Origin: a bacterium
GTDB lineage: Bacteria; Pseudomonadota; Alphaproteobacteria; Rhizobiales; Xanthobacteraceae
Direction: 5' to 3'
DNA: 5,029 bases
Assembly: GCA_029946075.1 (NCBI GenBank)
Contig: JAQSDT010000258.1
Location: forward strand, 1 to 5,029
Both the position numbers and the translations under genes were made by a program. The notes under the pieces are model-generated. The model searched no databases and was not told the origin of the DNA. It was given only the letters and a program-made list of their open reading frames with translations. Positions 1 to 5,029 of this stretch are shown here, piece by piece; positions within the stretch are counted from its first letter, which is position 1, and every line of letters begins with the position of its first letter.

Positions 1-1
1 G

Positions 2-139
2 CTGGTGGTCGAACCCGGCGGCGCCGTCGGTCTCGCCGCACTGCTGGCCGGCCGAATCGACGCCAAGGGCAAGATCGTCGTCATCGTGCTTTCCGGCGGA
101 AATGTCGACGCGGACCTGTTCGCCAAGCTGGTCGCCTGA
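2..139 (+). CDS. Threonine/serine dehydratase (PLP-dependent), C-terminal fragment
   Basis: Only the last 45 codons and the TGA stop are inside the window; the 5' part lies to the left. The fragment shows an EPGGAVGLAALLAG segment followed by a hydrophobic strand and VLSGGNVD, ending in DLFAKLVA. In the fold-type II PLP enzymes (threonine ammonia-lyase, serine dehydratase, serine racemase), an E-[PS]-[SAG]-G-A helix and a final S-G-G-N-[IV]-D strand close the catalytic domain, and the Ser/Gly residues there sit near the cofactor ring. The protein ends about seven residues after this motif, so there is no C-terminal ACT regulatory domain as in biosynthetic IlvA. That favours a catabolic or single-domain type: L-threonine or L-serine deaminated to the 2-oxo acid and ammonia in the cytoplasm. 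The exact substrate cannot be read from this piece; hydroxyaspartate dehydratase and serine racemase are alternatives. It converges on the caspase gene. Confidence 0.8.
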   Translation: MVVEPGGAVGLAALLAGRIDAKGKIVVIVLSGGNVDADLFAKLVA

Positions 140-164
140 ATAATCGAATGACCAAATTGAAACC

Positions 165-184
165 GGCAGAGCTTGCGCTCTGCC
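165..184. terminator. Bidirectional hairpin terminator between convergent genes
   Basis: A perfect 8-bp inverted repeat, GGCAGAGC / GCTCTGCC, encloses a TTGC tetraloop. It lies 25 bases after the dehydratase stop and 27 bases before the caspase stop, in the 72-bp gap between the convergent genes. The stem is GC-rich. Downstream sequence is only moderately T-rich on either strand (GAATTCATTT on +, GGTTTCAATTT on -), so it is not a textbook intrinsic terminator. Its position between two convergent stops makes termination the simplest reading. Confidence 0.6.
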
Positions 185-211
185 CGAATTCATTTCCGGC
201 GTCGCTTTTGC

Positions 212-1855
212 TCAGCGCCTGAAGCTGCCCTGCCGGGACGAACTGCCGGCGAAGCGCAGGTTCGAACCGCCGCCGAGGTTGCGCGGGGTCGCGGTGACCA
301 CGGGCTTCGTCGTAACCACCGGCTTGCCGATCACGCGGATCGGCTTGTCGTTGAGCTTGCCCGGGAAGGTCGTGACCTTGCCGCCGATACCGGTGTTGGT
401 GCCGGCGTTGACGGGACCGGCATTGCCCTTGCCGGGCTGGGTCGTGACGGTGCCGCCCTTGTCGTTACCCTTGTCGGCGGCGTTGCCACCGGCGTTGACG
501 GGCAGGGTGGTGATCTTGCCGGGCAGCGTCGTGATCTTGCCGGGGTTGGCGTTGTCGGTCGTGCCCTTTGCCGGCAGGGTGATGATCTTCGACGGCATGT
601 TGCCCTGATTGCCGCCGAGATTATCCTTGGAGATCCCAAGCGGTGAGTTTCCGAAATTGCCCGGCTTGAACATCGGAGACTGCTTCGCCAGATGCGTGAA
701 CTGCATCAGCGGAACGGCCTTCGGCGCCTGCTGCAATTTCAGCGCGGCCTGGGCGTAGGGGCTGTTGGCGAAATTGTCGTGGAAGGTCTTGTAGGCGAAG
801 GGCGAGTTCGCGATGACAGCCTTGTGCCACGCCGACACGATCAGGATGTTGCCGAGCAGCAGGCGGATGCGATCGCACAGCGGGTCGTGCGGGTAGAGGC
901 GGATGAACTCCTGATAATACTCGGGCTGGCCTTCCGACAGCACGTAGTCGTAGGCCTGCCGCACCGAGCGCGACGGCAAATTCGCTGCGGCCTGGACGAT
1001 CGGCCGGCGGTCGGGCGCGCGGCGCGCGGCCGCCGCGGTATCGCCGAAGAAGGTGAAGTCGGATGTCAGCGACGAGCTCTCCCACGGCGTTTGCTTGCCG
1101 TCAGTGGTGTTGTTGACCTCGAGCCGCACGCGCTTGAACAGCTGCTCGATCGGCAGGTTCGGCTCGCGCGCGACGTTGACGAATGCCGACGTGTACGGGC
1201 TGTGGTTGCCGTCGCCGTCCTGCGCTTCCATGCCCGGCGCGGTCGAGTAGCCGACGATCGAGCCGCGCGGCGCATCGACGACGGCGAGGCCGCGGGTGGT
1301 GTCCTTGACCTGCGTGAAGGGATTGTTGCGGCAGGCATCGAGCACGACGATGCGCATCCGGCTCGGGATCGATTCCAGCGTGCCCATCAGGTCGACGAGC
1401 CGCAGCGAATTGCTCTCGAGGTCGGACGGCGAGGAGATGTTGGCATCTACCGGCACCAGATAGTTCTCGCCCGCCACCTGCACGCCGTGGCCGGCATAGT
1501 AGACCATCGCGACGGTGCCGGGGCCGCGGGTCGCGACCTTGTCGGAGAAGTCCTGCACGGCCTTGACCATTTCGCCGCGCGTGAGGTCGGTCGCCTGCAT
1601 CACCTCGAAGCCGGCAGAGTTGAGCATTTGCGCCATCGACTGGGCGTCGTTGCCGGGATTGGGAAGCCTGGGTGCGGTCTGGTAGTTCGAATTGCCGATG
1701 ACGAGCGCAACGCGCTGGTCGGCCGGTGGCGGCGTCTGCAGACCGTTGCGGATGTCGGCATTGGCGGCTTCTGCGAGGGCTGCGCCGGTATTGGCGAAGC
1801 TGAAGAGGCCTGCGAACAGGCTGGCGGATAGCAACAGAGATTTGAAACGTGACAT
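212..1855 (-). CDS. Exported caspase-like (peptidase C14, p20) protein with repeat tail
   Basis: This is a 547-residue protein. Residues 1-28 form a signal peptide: MSRFKS, a hydrophobic core, then ALA before Glu29, so the product should reach the periplasm or beyond. The caspase-like fold spans about residues 48-272. It begins RVALVIGNSNY, carries the catalytic His in YYAGHG (His123) and the catalytic Cys in LDACRNNPF (Cys175), and has NYLVPVDA between them. Both catalytic residues are present, so activity is plausible. Bacterial members (orthocaspases/metacaspase-like) usually cleave after basic residues, but substrates are generally unknown. Residues about 313-366 hold two helix-like units of the form Y-x-x-F-x-x-x-[YF]-x-x-[DS]-P. 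The last 140 residues are Gly/Asn/Thr/Pro/Lys-rich with repeats and look disordered. The ATG at 1855 is preferred over an upstream GTG at 1897 because AAGGAG lies 7 nt before it and it opens directly into the signal peptide. Frame and motifs are certain; the biological role is not. Confidence 0.9.
   Translation of the reverse strand: MSRFKSLLLSASLFAGLFSFANTGAALAEAANADIRNGLQTPPPADQRVALVIGNSNYQTAPRLPNPGNDAQSMAQMLNSAGFEVMQATDLTRGEMVKAVQDFSDKVATRGPGTVAMVYYAGHGVQVAGENYLVPVDANISSPSDLESNSLRLVDLMGTLESIPSRMRIVVLDACRNNPFTQVKDTTRGLAVVDAPRGSIVGYSTAPGMEAQDGDGNHSPYTSAFVNVAREPNLPIEQLFKRVRLEVNNTTDGKQTPWESSSLTSDFTFFGDTAAAARRAPDRRPIVQAAANLPSRSVRQAYDYVLSEGQPEYYQEFIRLYPHDPLCDRIRLLLGNILIVSAWHKAVIANSPFAYKTFHDNFANSPYAQAALKLQQAPKAVPLMQFTHLAKQSPMFKPGNFGNSPLGISKDNLGGNQGNMPSKIITLPAKGTTDNANPGKITTLPGKITTLPVNAGGNAADKGNDKGGTVTTQPGKGNAGPVNAGTNTGIGGKVTTFPGKLNDKPIRVIGKPVVTTKPVVTATPRNLGGGSNLRFAGSSSRQGSFRR
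356..589 (-). repeat. Degenerate K-[IV]-T-T-x-P-G-K protein repeats in caspase tail
   Basis: Within the caspase gene, five related units occur at about residues 423-430 (KIITLPAK), 440-447 (KITTLPGK), 447-452 (KITTLP), 469-476 (TVTTQPGK) and 493-500 (KVTTFPGK). They are separated by Asn/Gly-rich spacers, two of which contain PVNAG. The segment is basic and lacks predicted helix or membrane character. A flexible stalk or a cell-wall/polyanion-binding tail is possible. Nothing in the sequence identifies a ligand. Confidence 0.8.
501..542 (-). repeat. 21-bp tandem repeat, two copies, in frame
   Basis: Positions 501-521 and 522-542 are adjacent 21-bp units differing at two bases (506/527 and 509/530). 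Each encodes seven residues of the KITTLPG type. The near identity at DNA level, compared with the more diverged neighbouring units, suggests a fairly recent duplication and a site where copy number could change without breaking the reading frame. Confidence 0.8.
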
Positions 1856-1862
1856 GGCGGCG

Positions 1863-1868
1863 CTCCTT
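1863..1868 (-). promoter_or_regulatory. Ribosome binding site deciding the caspase start
   Basis: On the minus strand AAGGAG stands 7 nt before the ATG at 1855, an ideal Shine-Dalgarno arrangement. The other in-frame options are worse: the ATG at 1873 directly abuts AGGGAG with no spacer, and the GTG at 1897 has no purine-rich stretch at proper distance and would bury the signal peptide behind 14 extra residues. Confidence 0.8.
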
Positions 1869-1921
1869 TTCATCTCCCTTGGAGATTTGGAACGCACGCT
1901 AGGTTCACGCCGCTTCTGCGT

Positions 1922-1939
1922 ACGTGATCTTTATCACCT
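1922..1939. promoter_or_regulatory. CRP/FNR-type palindromic operator candidate
   Basis: GTGAT-CTTT-ATCAC (1924-1937) is a perfect inverted repeat with a 4-base spacer, and symmetry resumes at A1922/T1939 and T1921/A1940. It keeps the GTGA-N6-TCAC core of the CRP consensus (TGTGA-N6-TCACA) and the spacing of FNR/FixK boxes (TTGAT-N4-ATCAA), differing from the latter at the outer bases. The centre is 75 nt upstream of the caspase start codon and 20 nt past the lipid kinase stop. This suits a class I/II activator or repressor site for the caspase gene. No convincing -35/-10 pair was found beside it, so the regulator and the sign of control are inferred only. Confidence 0.5.
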
Positions 1940-1950
1940 ATCCGATCGCA

Positions 1951-2889
1951 TTAAGCTTTGTTAATCGCGACCTTCAGGCGAAACGGCAGCAACGAGACCG
2001 ACATCGGCAATTGCCCGATGCTTTCGCCGTCGACATCGGCGCGGACCATCCGGTCGCTGTCGATCATGACGCGCGACGCGTGGCGCCGCGATACCTTGGG
2101 ATGGGCCAGATAGCTCCCGTCGCCGAGGTTGGGGACGATCTTGATGAGGCTCTCCAGGCGGCCCATGTCCCCGACCATGATGAGGTCCAGCTTGCTGTCG
2201 GCGGAATCGGCCCCCGGCGCCAGCATCAGGCCTTCGCCGGCACCGTCGAAACTGCACAACATCAATGACCACATCGGCGCCTTCACCTCGGGTTCATCGT
2301 CGATCCGGATCCGGTACGGCCGCGGGCTGTACGTCAACGACGTGAACGCCGTCATCAGGACGTATGCGAACGGACCGAGGCGTTTCAGCAGCGGCACGCG
2401 CTGGGCGCGCCAGGAAATCGTCGCAGCCGCGCCGACGATGGCGAGCACGAATCCGTATCGCGTCACCTGAACGCCCGAATAGCCCCTGGCCTCGGCGCGA
2501 AACACGTCGATCTCGCGCGTCCGTCCCGATGCGATCGCCCGGCTCGCCTCGGCGAGCGAGAGCTGGCCGAACGATCGGCTGAGTTCGTTCGATGTTCCGC
2601 CGGGCAATTGCGCCAGCACCAGATCGGGCGAGATCGGACGATCGTCCGCAATCACGCCGTTCATCGTCTCGCTGAAGGTGCCATCGCCGCCGACCGATAT
2701 CAGGCGCTTGCTACCGGCATCGACGGCGAGACGCGCCAGTACGGTGGCGTGGTTGCGCTCGCGGGTGAACGCGATGTCGCCGTCGTCGAGCGGCCCGAGA
2801 TGCTTTTCGAGCTCGGCGCGAATGTGCGGCCAGCGCCGGCCGCAATTGCCCTTGTTCGCCATTGGATTGACGATGATGCTGGTTTTCAC
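1951..2889 (-). CDS. Diacylglycerol kinase-family lipid kinase (YegS/DgkB-like)
   Basis: This is a 312-residue protein, the usual length for soluble bacterial lipid kinases. The N-terminal catalytic domain shows IIVNPMANKG (residues about 5-14), the nucleotide-binding GGDGT at 67-71 followed by a family-typical FSETMNGV, and PGGTSNEL at 96-103. The C-terminal beta-rich domain has the family's SKLDL (about 232-236), a GDGSYLAHPKV stretch and VDGE (286-289), the latter matching the acidic active-site loop of DgkB/YegS proteins. Family members transfer phosphate from ATP to diacylglycerol or related lipids at the inner face of the membrane; the substrate here is unknown. The third motif reads GTSNELSR where many relatives have GTGND-F-A-R. 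The GTG at 2889 is chosen over a TTG at 2952 because GGGGGGAG lies just upstream and the known fold starts almost at once. The gene precedes the caspase gene on the same strand with a 95-bp gap. Confidence 0.9.
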   Translation of the reverse strand: MKTSIIVNPMANKGNCGRRWPHIRAELEKHLGPLDDGDIAFTRERNHATVLARLAVDAGSKRLISVGGDGTFSETMNGVIADDRPISPDLVLAQLPGGTSNELSRSFGQLSLAEASRAIASGRTREIDVFRAEARGYSGVQVTRYGFVLAIVGAAATISWRAQRVPLLKRLGPFAYVLMTAFTSLTYSPRPYRIRIDDEPEVKAPMWSLMLCSFDGAGEGLMLAPGADSADSKLDLIMVGDMGRLESLIKIVPNLGDGSYLAHPKVSRRHASRVMIDSDRMVRADVDGESIGQLPMSVSLLPFRLKVAINKA

Positions 2890-2892
2890 GGT

Positions 2893-2900
2893 CTCCCCCC
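2893..2900 (-). promoter_or_regulatory. Ribosome binding site supporting GTG start of lipid kinase
   Basis: The minus strand reads GGGGGGAGACC followed by GTG at 2889. The G-run core ends 5 nt before the start codon, and GGGGAG ends 3 nt before it. The upstream TTG at 2952 has no purine-rich sequence in front and would add 21 residues that do not belong to the family fold. Confidence 0.65.
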
Positions 2901-2990
2901 AAGAAGACAACCGCGCCAGCTTGATCTCGGTGGAGAATTGAATCAACCGCAAAGCGTGGTGTTCGCAGATGCAACAAAGCCGCGCGTGCG

Positions 2991-3004
2991 CCAGCGATCG
3001 ATGG
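2991..3004. repeat. Imperfect 14-bp palindrome in intergenic gap
   Basis: CCAGCGATCGATGG reads CCA-n-CGATCG-n-TGG in both directions, with one mismatched pair. It lies just after the stop of the 413-residue gene and about 100 nt upstream of the lipid kinase start. There is no U-tract to make it a terminator. It may be an operator or simply chance. The rest of the 127-bp gap (2890-3016) shows no promoter hexamers I would defend. Confidence 0.3.
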
Positions 3005-3016
3005 AGCGGGGGGATT

Positions 3017-4258
3017 CTAGGAGAAGAACGCGATCTTCTCGGCCTGGCTCATCCGCCGGATCGACGCCAGCGGATCGTTGGCGGCCGTCGCGGGCTTGCG
3101 CAGCATGCCGCTGGCGATGATGGTCGAGCCGAGTGAGACTTCCATGGCAGGCGCGGGCTCGGCCTGAGCCACCGGTTGAGGCAGCGGCTGGATCGCTTCC
3201 TCGACCACCGGCGCCACCGATTGCCGAACCACCGGCTCCACCGGAGCTGGTTCAGGCACCAGCGCCTCGATGTCTGCCATGGCCGGCGCGAACTCGTCGA
3301 GTTGCGCGGCTTCGATGGCCTCGGCCGCGATCTCGTTGTCGTCGATCGGATCCGGTGCGCCCATTTCCATCGCGATGATGTCGAGGACCGCATCGTCCTC
3401 CGCCTCCGCGGTCTCGGTCATGATTTCCATTGCCGACGGCGCTTCAGCTTCGGCAAAGGCAGTCTCGACGAGCGCAGGCTCAACGGTGGTCGCAAGCTCG
3501 GCCGATGGCGCTGCTTCGGCAACGGCGTCCACGGCCATCGTGTCAACCGCCTCCGGCATCTCGGCGGCCGCCACTTCCTGCGGGGCAGGCGGGGGCGCAG
3601 GCGCCTCGGCGGCGACACCAGGTGCAGGCGCGCGGTCACGGCCTTCCAGGGCTGCAAGCCGGCCCTCGAGCGCGGCGAAAGCCGCGGCCAGCGCCGCGCG
3701 GGCTTCGTCCGGGGTAATCTGCTCGGTCGCCTTTTCGATCACCGCGACCTGCGAATCGATGAGATCGCAGATCCGCCCGTCATTGCCGATTTCGCGCAGG
3801 CGCCAGGCGATCTCACGGATCACGCGGGCGCCCTTGCGGACCGGCGCCAGCCGCTGCTCCAGCGCCAGGCTGTCGAGCGCCTCGACCGCCGATTCCTGGG
3901 CTGCCCCGACCGCGCCGTTGACGGCGCCGAGTGCTTCGGCGAGCCTGCTTTCGGCCGCTTCTGTCGCGGCGGCCGCCGCTGTGGCGTGTTGTTGTGCGGC
4001 GAGGGCTTGCTCGCGGTGCAGGGCGGCTTCCTGCCGGAGGCCTTCTTCCTTCTGCGCGGCGAGGCTTTTTTCGATCCGCTCCACCGCATCCAGCACCATG
4101 CGGGTGTCGGCATTGCGGTTGCGCTTGGCGTATTCGGTCAGGAACCAGCGGCCCCGCGAAGTCTCCATGAAGGCTTCGCTGATCGCGGCATAGTCCTCGT
4201 CGCTCGGCTGCGCGGCGCGCGCCGAAATCGGCGAAAGGGCAAATGCTTCGTCGGCCAT
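3017..4258 (-). CDS. Uncharacterised protein, helical N-half and acidic Ala/Pro/Glu linker
   Basis: This is a 413-residue protein without signal peptide or membrane segment, so probably cytoplasmic. Four regions can be seen. Residues 20-63 form a compact motif-like block containing METSRGRWFLTEYAKRNRNAD and then an amphipathic helix. Residues about 64-116 are Ala/Gln/Glu-rich with coiled-coil character. Residues 145-177 form a second block, IREIAWRLREIGNDGRICDL and onward, with Trp and Cys in a charged helix. Residues about 208-374 are acidic and rich in Ala, Pro and Glu, likely disordered. The last 19 residues (DPLASIRRMSQAEKIAFFS) look like a short conserved tail. I recall similar RGRWFL-x-E-Y-A-x-R-N-R blocks in unnamed alphaproteobacterial proteins, some loosely linked to CheZ, but the CheZ-type QD catalytic motif is not visible, so no function is assigned. 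The ATG at 4258 follows GAAGAG by 6 nt; the longer frame to 4360 would overlap the divergent transporter gene. Confidence 0.85.
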   Translation of the reverse strand: MADEAFALSPISARAAQPSDEDYAAISEAFMETSRGRWFLTEYAKRNRNADTRMVLDAVERIEKSLAAQKEEGLRQEAALHREQALAAQQHATAAAAATEAAESRLAEALGAVNGAVGAAQESAVEALDSLALEQRLAPVRKGARVIREIAWRLREIGNDGRICDLIDSQVAVIEKATEQITPDEARAALAAAFAALEGRLAALEGRDRAPAPGVAAEAPAPPPAPQEVAAAEMPEAVDTMAVDAVAEAAPSAELATTVEPALVETAFAEAEAPSAMEIMTETAEAEDDAVLDIIAMEMGAPDPIDDNEIAAEAIEAAQLDEFAPAMADIEALVPEPAPVEPVVRQSVAPVVEEAIQPLPQPVAQAEPAPAMEVSLGSTIIASGMLRKPATAANDPLASIRRMSQAEKIAFFS

Positions 4259-4334
4259 ACTAATCTCTTCGCGCAAATCACCGCGCGTTGGGATAACGAA
4301 ACACCACGATATCGGGCGAATCGCAATTGAATTG
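4259..4334. promoter_or_regulatory. Divergent promoter region, 76 bp
   Basis: This short AT-richer gap separates two divergent start codons and must hold promoters for at least one of them. It contains CGATATCG (4307-4314, palindromic) and CAATT-G-AATTG (4324-4334, inverted repeat abutting the transporter ATG). I could not identify a convincing sigma-70 hexamer pair on either strand. Confidence 0.5.
4265..4270 (-). promoter_or_regulatory. Ribosome binding site for the 413-residue protein
   Basis: On the minus strand GAAGAG sits 6 nt before the ATG at 4258. It supports this internal start over the end of the open frame at 4360, which would extend through the intergenic gap into the opposite gene. 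Confidence 0.6.
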
Positions 4335-5029
4335 ATGCCGAACGAATCACAAATCCCCACCGCATCTCAAGGCGCCTCGAGGCGATTCGCGAATCGGCTG
4401 GCGCTGTTTTACGGTGCGACATTCGGCACCATCGGTACCCATTTGCCGTTCTTCACGGTGTGGCTGAAGGCGGTCGGCATCGACGCGGCCTGGATCGGCA
4501 TCATCTCCGCGGTGCCCGCGCTGACGCGCTTCACCGTGCTTCCCTTCATCACCAGCTCCGCCGAGCGGCGCTATTCGTTGCGCGGCGCGCTGATCTTCAC
4601 GGCGTTCGCGACCTCGCTCGGCTTTGCCCTGATCGGTACCCAGTATCTGCCGATCGCGGTGCTGATCGCCTATGCCGCGACCTGCGCGGTGTGGACGCCG
4701 ATGCTGCCGCTGACGGATGCCTACGCGCTGCGCGGCGTGGCGCGCTACGGGCTGAACTACGGGCCGATGCGGCTGTGGGGCTCGGCGGCGTTCGTGGTCG
4801 GTGCGCTGGCCTGCGGATTGCTGGTCGACGTCGTGGCAGCGACGCACCTGATCTGGGTGATCGCGTCGATGGCGGCGCTCGGCGCGCTCGCCAGCCTCGG
4901 GCTGCAGCCGCTGGACCGCCCGAAGCCGGCGGCGGCGTCGGTGCAGGACGGCAGCTCGCTGCTGCGCAACCGCGGTTTCCTCGCGATCATCGTCGCCGCG
5001 GCGCTGACGCAAGGCAGCCACGCTGCGTA
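4335..5029 (+). CDS. MFS transporter, HcaT/phenylpropionate-permease type, N-terminal part
   Basis: 231 codons are visible and the frame is still open at the window edge, so the 3' half is missing. After a 20-residue polar, basic N-terminus there are hydrophobic segments at about residues 22-42, 53-72, 84-102, 105-124, 147-167 and 170-190, with a seventh starting near 213. Diagnostic stretches are LPFFTVWLKAVGI in the first helix and loop, PLTDAYALRG (125-134) and YGPMRLWGSAAFVVG (142-156). These match the pattern of the phenylpropionic-acid-permease family (HcaT and nucleoside-permease-like relatives), with its conserved P-L-x-D and Y-G-x-[VM]-R-L-W-G-S. Such proteins are inner-membrane proton-driven carriers; the substrate cannot be told. 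The ATG at 4335 has only a weak upstream Shine-Dalgarno, and the in-frame TTG directly before it is a minor alternative. It is transcribed away from the 413-residue gene. Confidence 0.88.
   Translation, partial: MPNESQIPTASQGASRRFANRLALFYGATFGTIGTHLPFFTVWLKAVGIDAAWIGIISAVPALTRFTVLPFITSSAERRYSLRGALIFTAFATSLGFALIGTQYLPIAVLIAYAATCAVWTPMLPLTDAYALRGVARYGLNYGPMRLWGSAAFVVGALACGLLVDVVAATHLIWVIASMAALGALASLGLQPLDRPKPAAASVQDGSSLLRNRGFLAIIVAAALTQGSHAA
4373..4396. repeat. Two abutting perfect palindromes at the start of the transporter gene
   Basis: CGCCTCGAGGCG (4373-4384) and CGATTCGCGAATCG (4383-4396) are perfect palindromes overlapping by two bases. They lie in codons 13-21 of the transporter. GCGAATCG from the second palindrome also occurs at 4316-4323, upstream of the ATG. 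They could form a regulator site or an mRNA hairpin near the start, or reflect chance in GC-rich coding DNA. Confidence 0.4.

Noticed and set aside
173..646. Plus-strand open frames at 173-646 and 279-608 over the repeat tail
   Set aside because: They are shadows of the Gly/Thr/Lys repeats in the caspase tail read in antisense. The apparent Val/Leu/Pro repeats follow from the same DNA repeats.
692..1831. Long plus-strand open frame (379 codons) opposite the caspase gene
   Set aside because: It is fully antisense to a gene with clear caspase motifs, its translation is Arg/Val/Gly/His-rich with no recognisable domain, and it is typical of frames opened by high third-position GC.
1856..1897. 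14-residue N-terminal extension of the caspase protein from a GTG codon
   Set aside because: There is no suitable Shine-Dalgarno before it, and it contains the strong ribosome binding site of the internal ATG. The signal peptide begins at the internal start.
1924..1937. GTGAT-CTTT-ATCAC as a terminator of the lipid kinase gene
   Set aside because: The stem is only 5 bp and AT-containing, and no T-tract follows on the minus strand. An operator is the better reading.
2932..2946. TTGATTCAA-like element on the minus strand upstream of the lipid kinase
   Set aside because: It resembles an FNR/FixK box, but the half-sites are too close (one base between TTGA and TCAA rather than six), so it does not fit that family.
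212..4258. The three minus-strand genes as one functional defence or signalling operon
   Set aside because: A caspase-like protein near other genes can suggest a defence system, but this one is exported, the gaps are 127 and 95 bp, and neither neighbour carries a sensor, nucleotidyltransferase or effector domain typical of such systems.
3176..4330. Long plus-strand open frames (384 codons, and 3270-4193 with 307 codons) opposite the 413-residue gene
   Set aside because: One translates to Arg/Gly-rich and the other to Ser/Ala-rich low-complexity sequence, mirror images of an Ala/Glu/Pro-rich gene. Neither has a convincing ribosome binding site or domain.
4347..5021. Minus-strand open frame (224 codons) opposite the transporter
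   Set aside because: The transporter frame has membrane helices and family motifs. The opposite frame is Arg/Gln/His-rich without motifs and would overlap the divergent promoter.

Overview
The window looks like chromosomal DNA from a GC-rich alphaproteobacterium, most likely of the Bradyrhizobium / Rhodopseudomonas type. That placement is an inference from codon use (strong G/C at third positions) and from the style of the proteins. No rRNA, tRNA or other taxonomic marker is present. No gene-free stretch exceeds about 130 bases, and I see no insertion sequence, CRISPR array, tRNA, riboswitch or phage gene.

Layout from left to right. (1) Positions 2-139, + strand: the last 45 codons of a PLP-dependent threonine/serine dehydratase. 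(2) Positions 140-211: a short convergent gap holding an 8-bp-stem hairpin that probably terminates transcription from both sides. (3) Positions 212-1855, - strand: an exported caspase-like (peptidase C14) protein with an intact His/Cys pair and a C-terminal low-complexity tail built from K-[IV]-T-T-x-P-G-K units. (4) Positions 1856-1950: a 95-bp gap containing a perfect GTGAT-N4-ATCAC palindrome of CRP/FNR type, 75 nt upstream of the caspase start codon. (5) Positions 1951-2889, - strand: a YegS/DgkB-like lipid kinase. (6) Positions 2890-3016: a gap with a strong purine-rich ribosome binding site and one imperfect palindrome. (7) Positions 3017-4258, - strand: an uncharacterised 413-residue cytoplasmic protein with conserved-looking ends and a long acidic Ala/Pro/Glu linker. 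(8) Positions 4259-4334: a 76-bp divergent promoter region. (9) Positions 4335-5029, + strand: the N-terminal 231 residues of an MFS transporter of the phenylpropionate-permease (HcaT-like) type, cut by the window edge.

The three minus-strand genes run in the same direction, but the 127-bp and 95-bp gaps leave it open whether they are cotranscribed. The sequence does not show a shared pathway. A lipid kinase beside an exported caspase-like protein could suggest an envelope or stress theme, but this is speculation from adjacency. For all three minus-strand genes the start I chose lies inside the longest open frame, because a good Shine-Dalgarno sequence precedes the internal start.

Most of the window is ordinary housekeeping or accessory chromosome. 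The items most worth following are the exported caspase-like protein with its variable-looking repeat tail, the CRP-like operator in front of it, and the unnamed 413-residue protein.
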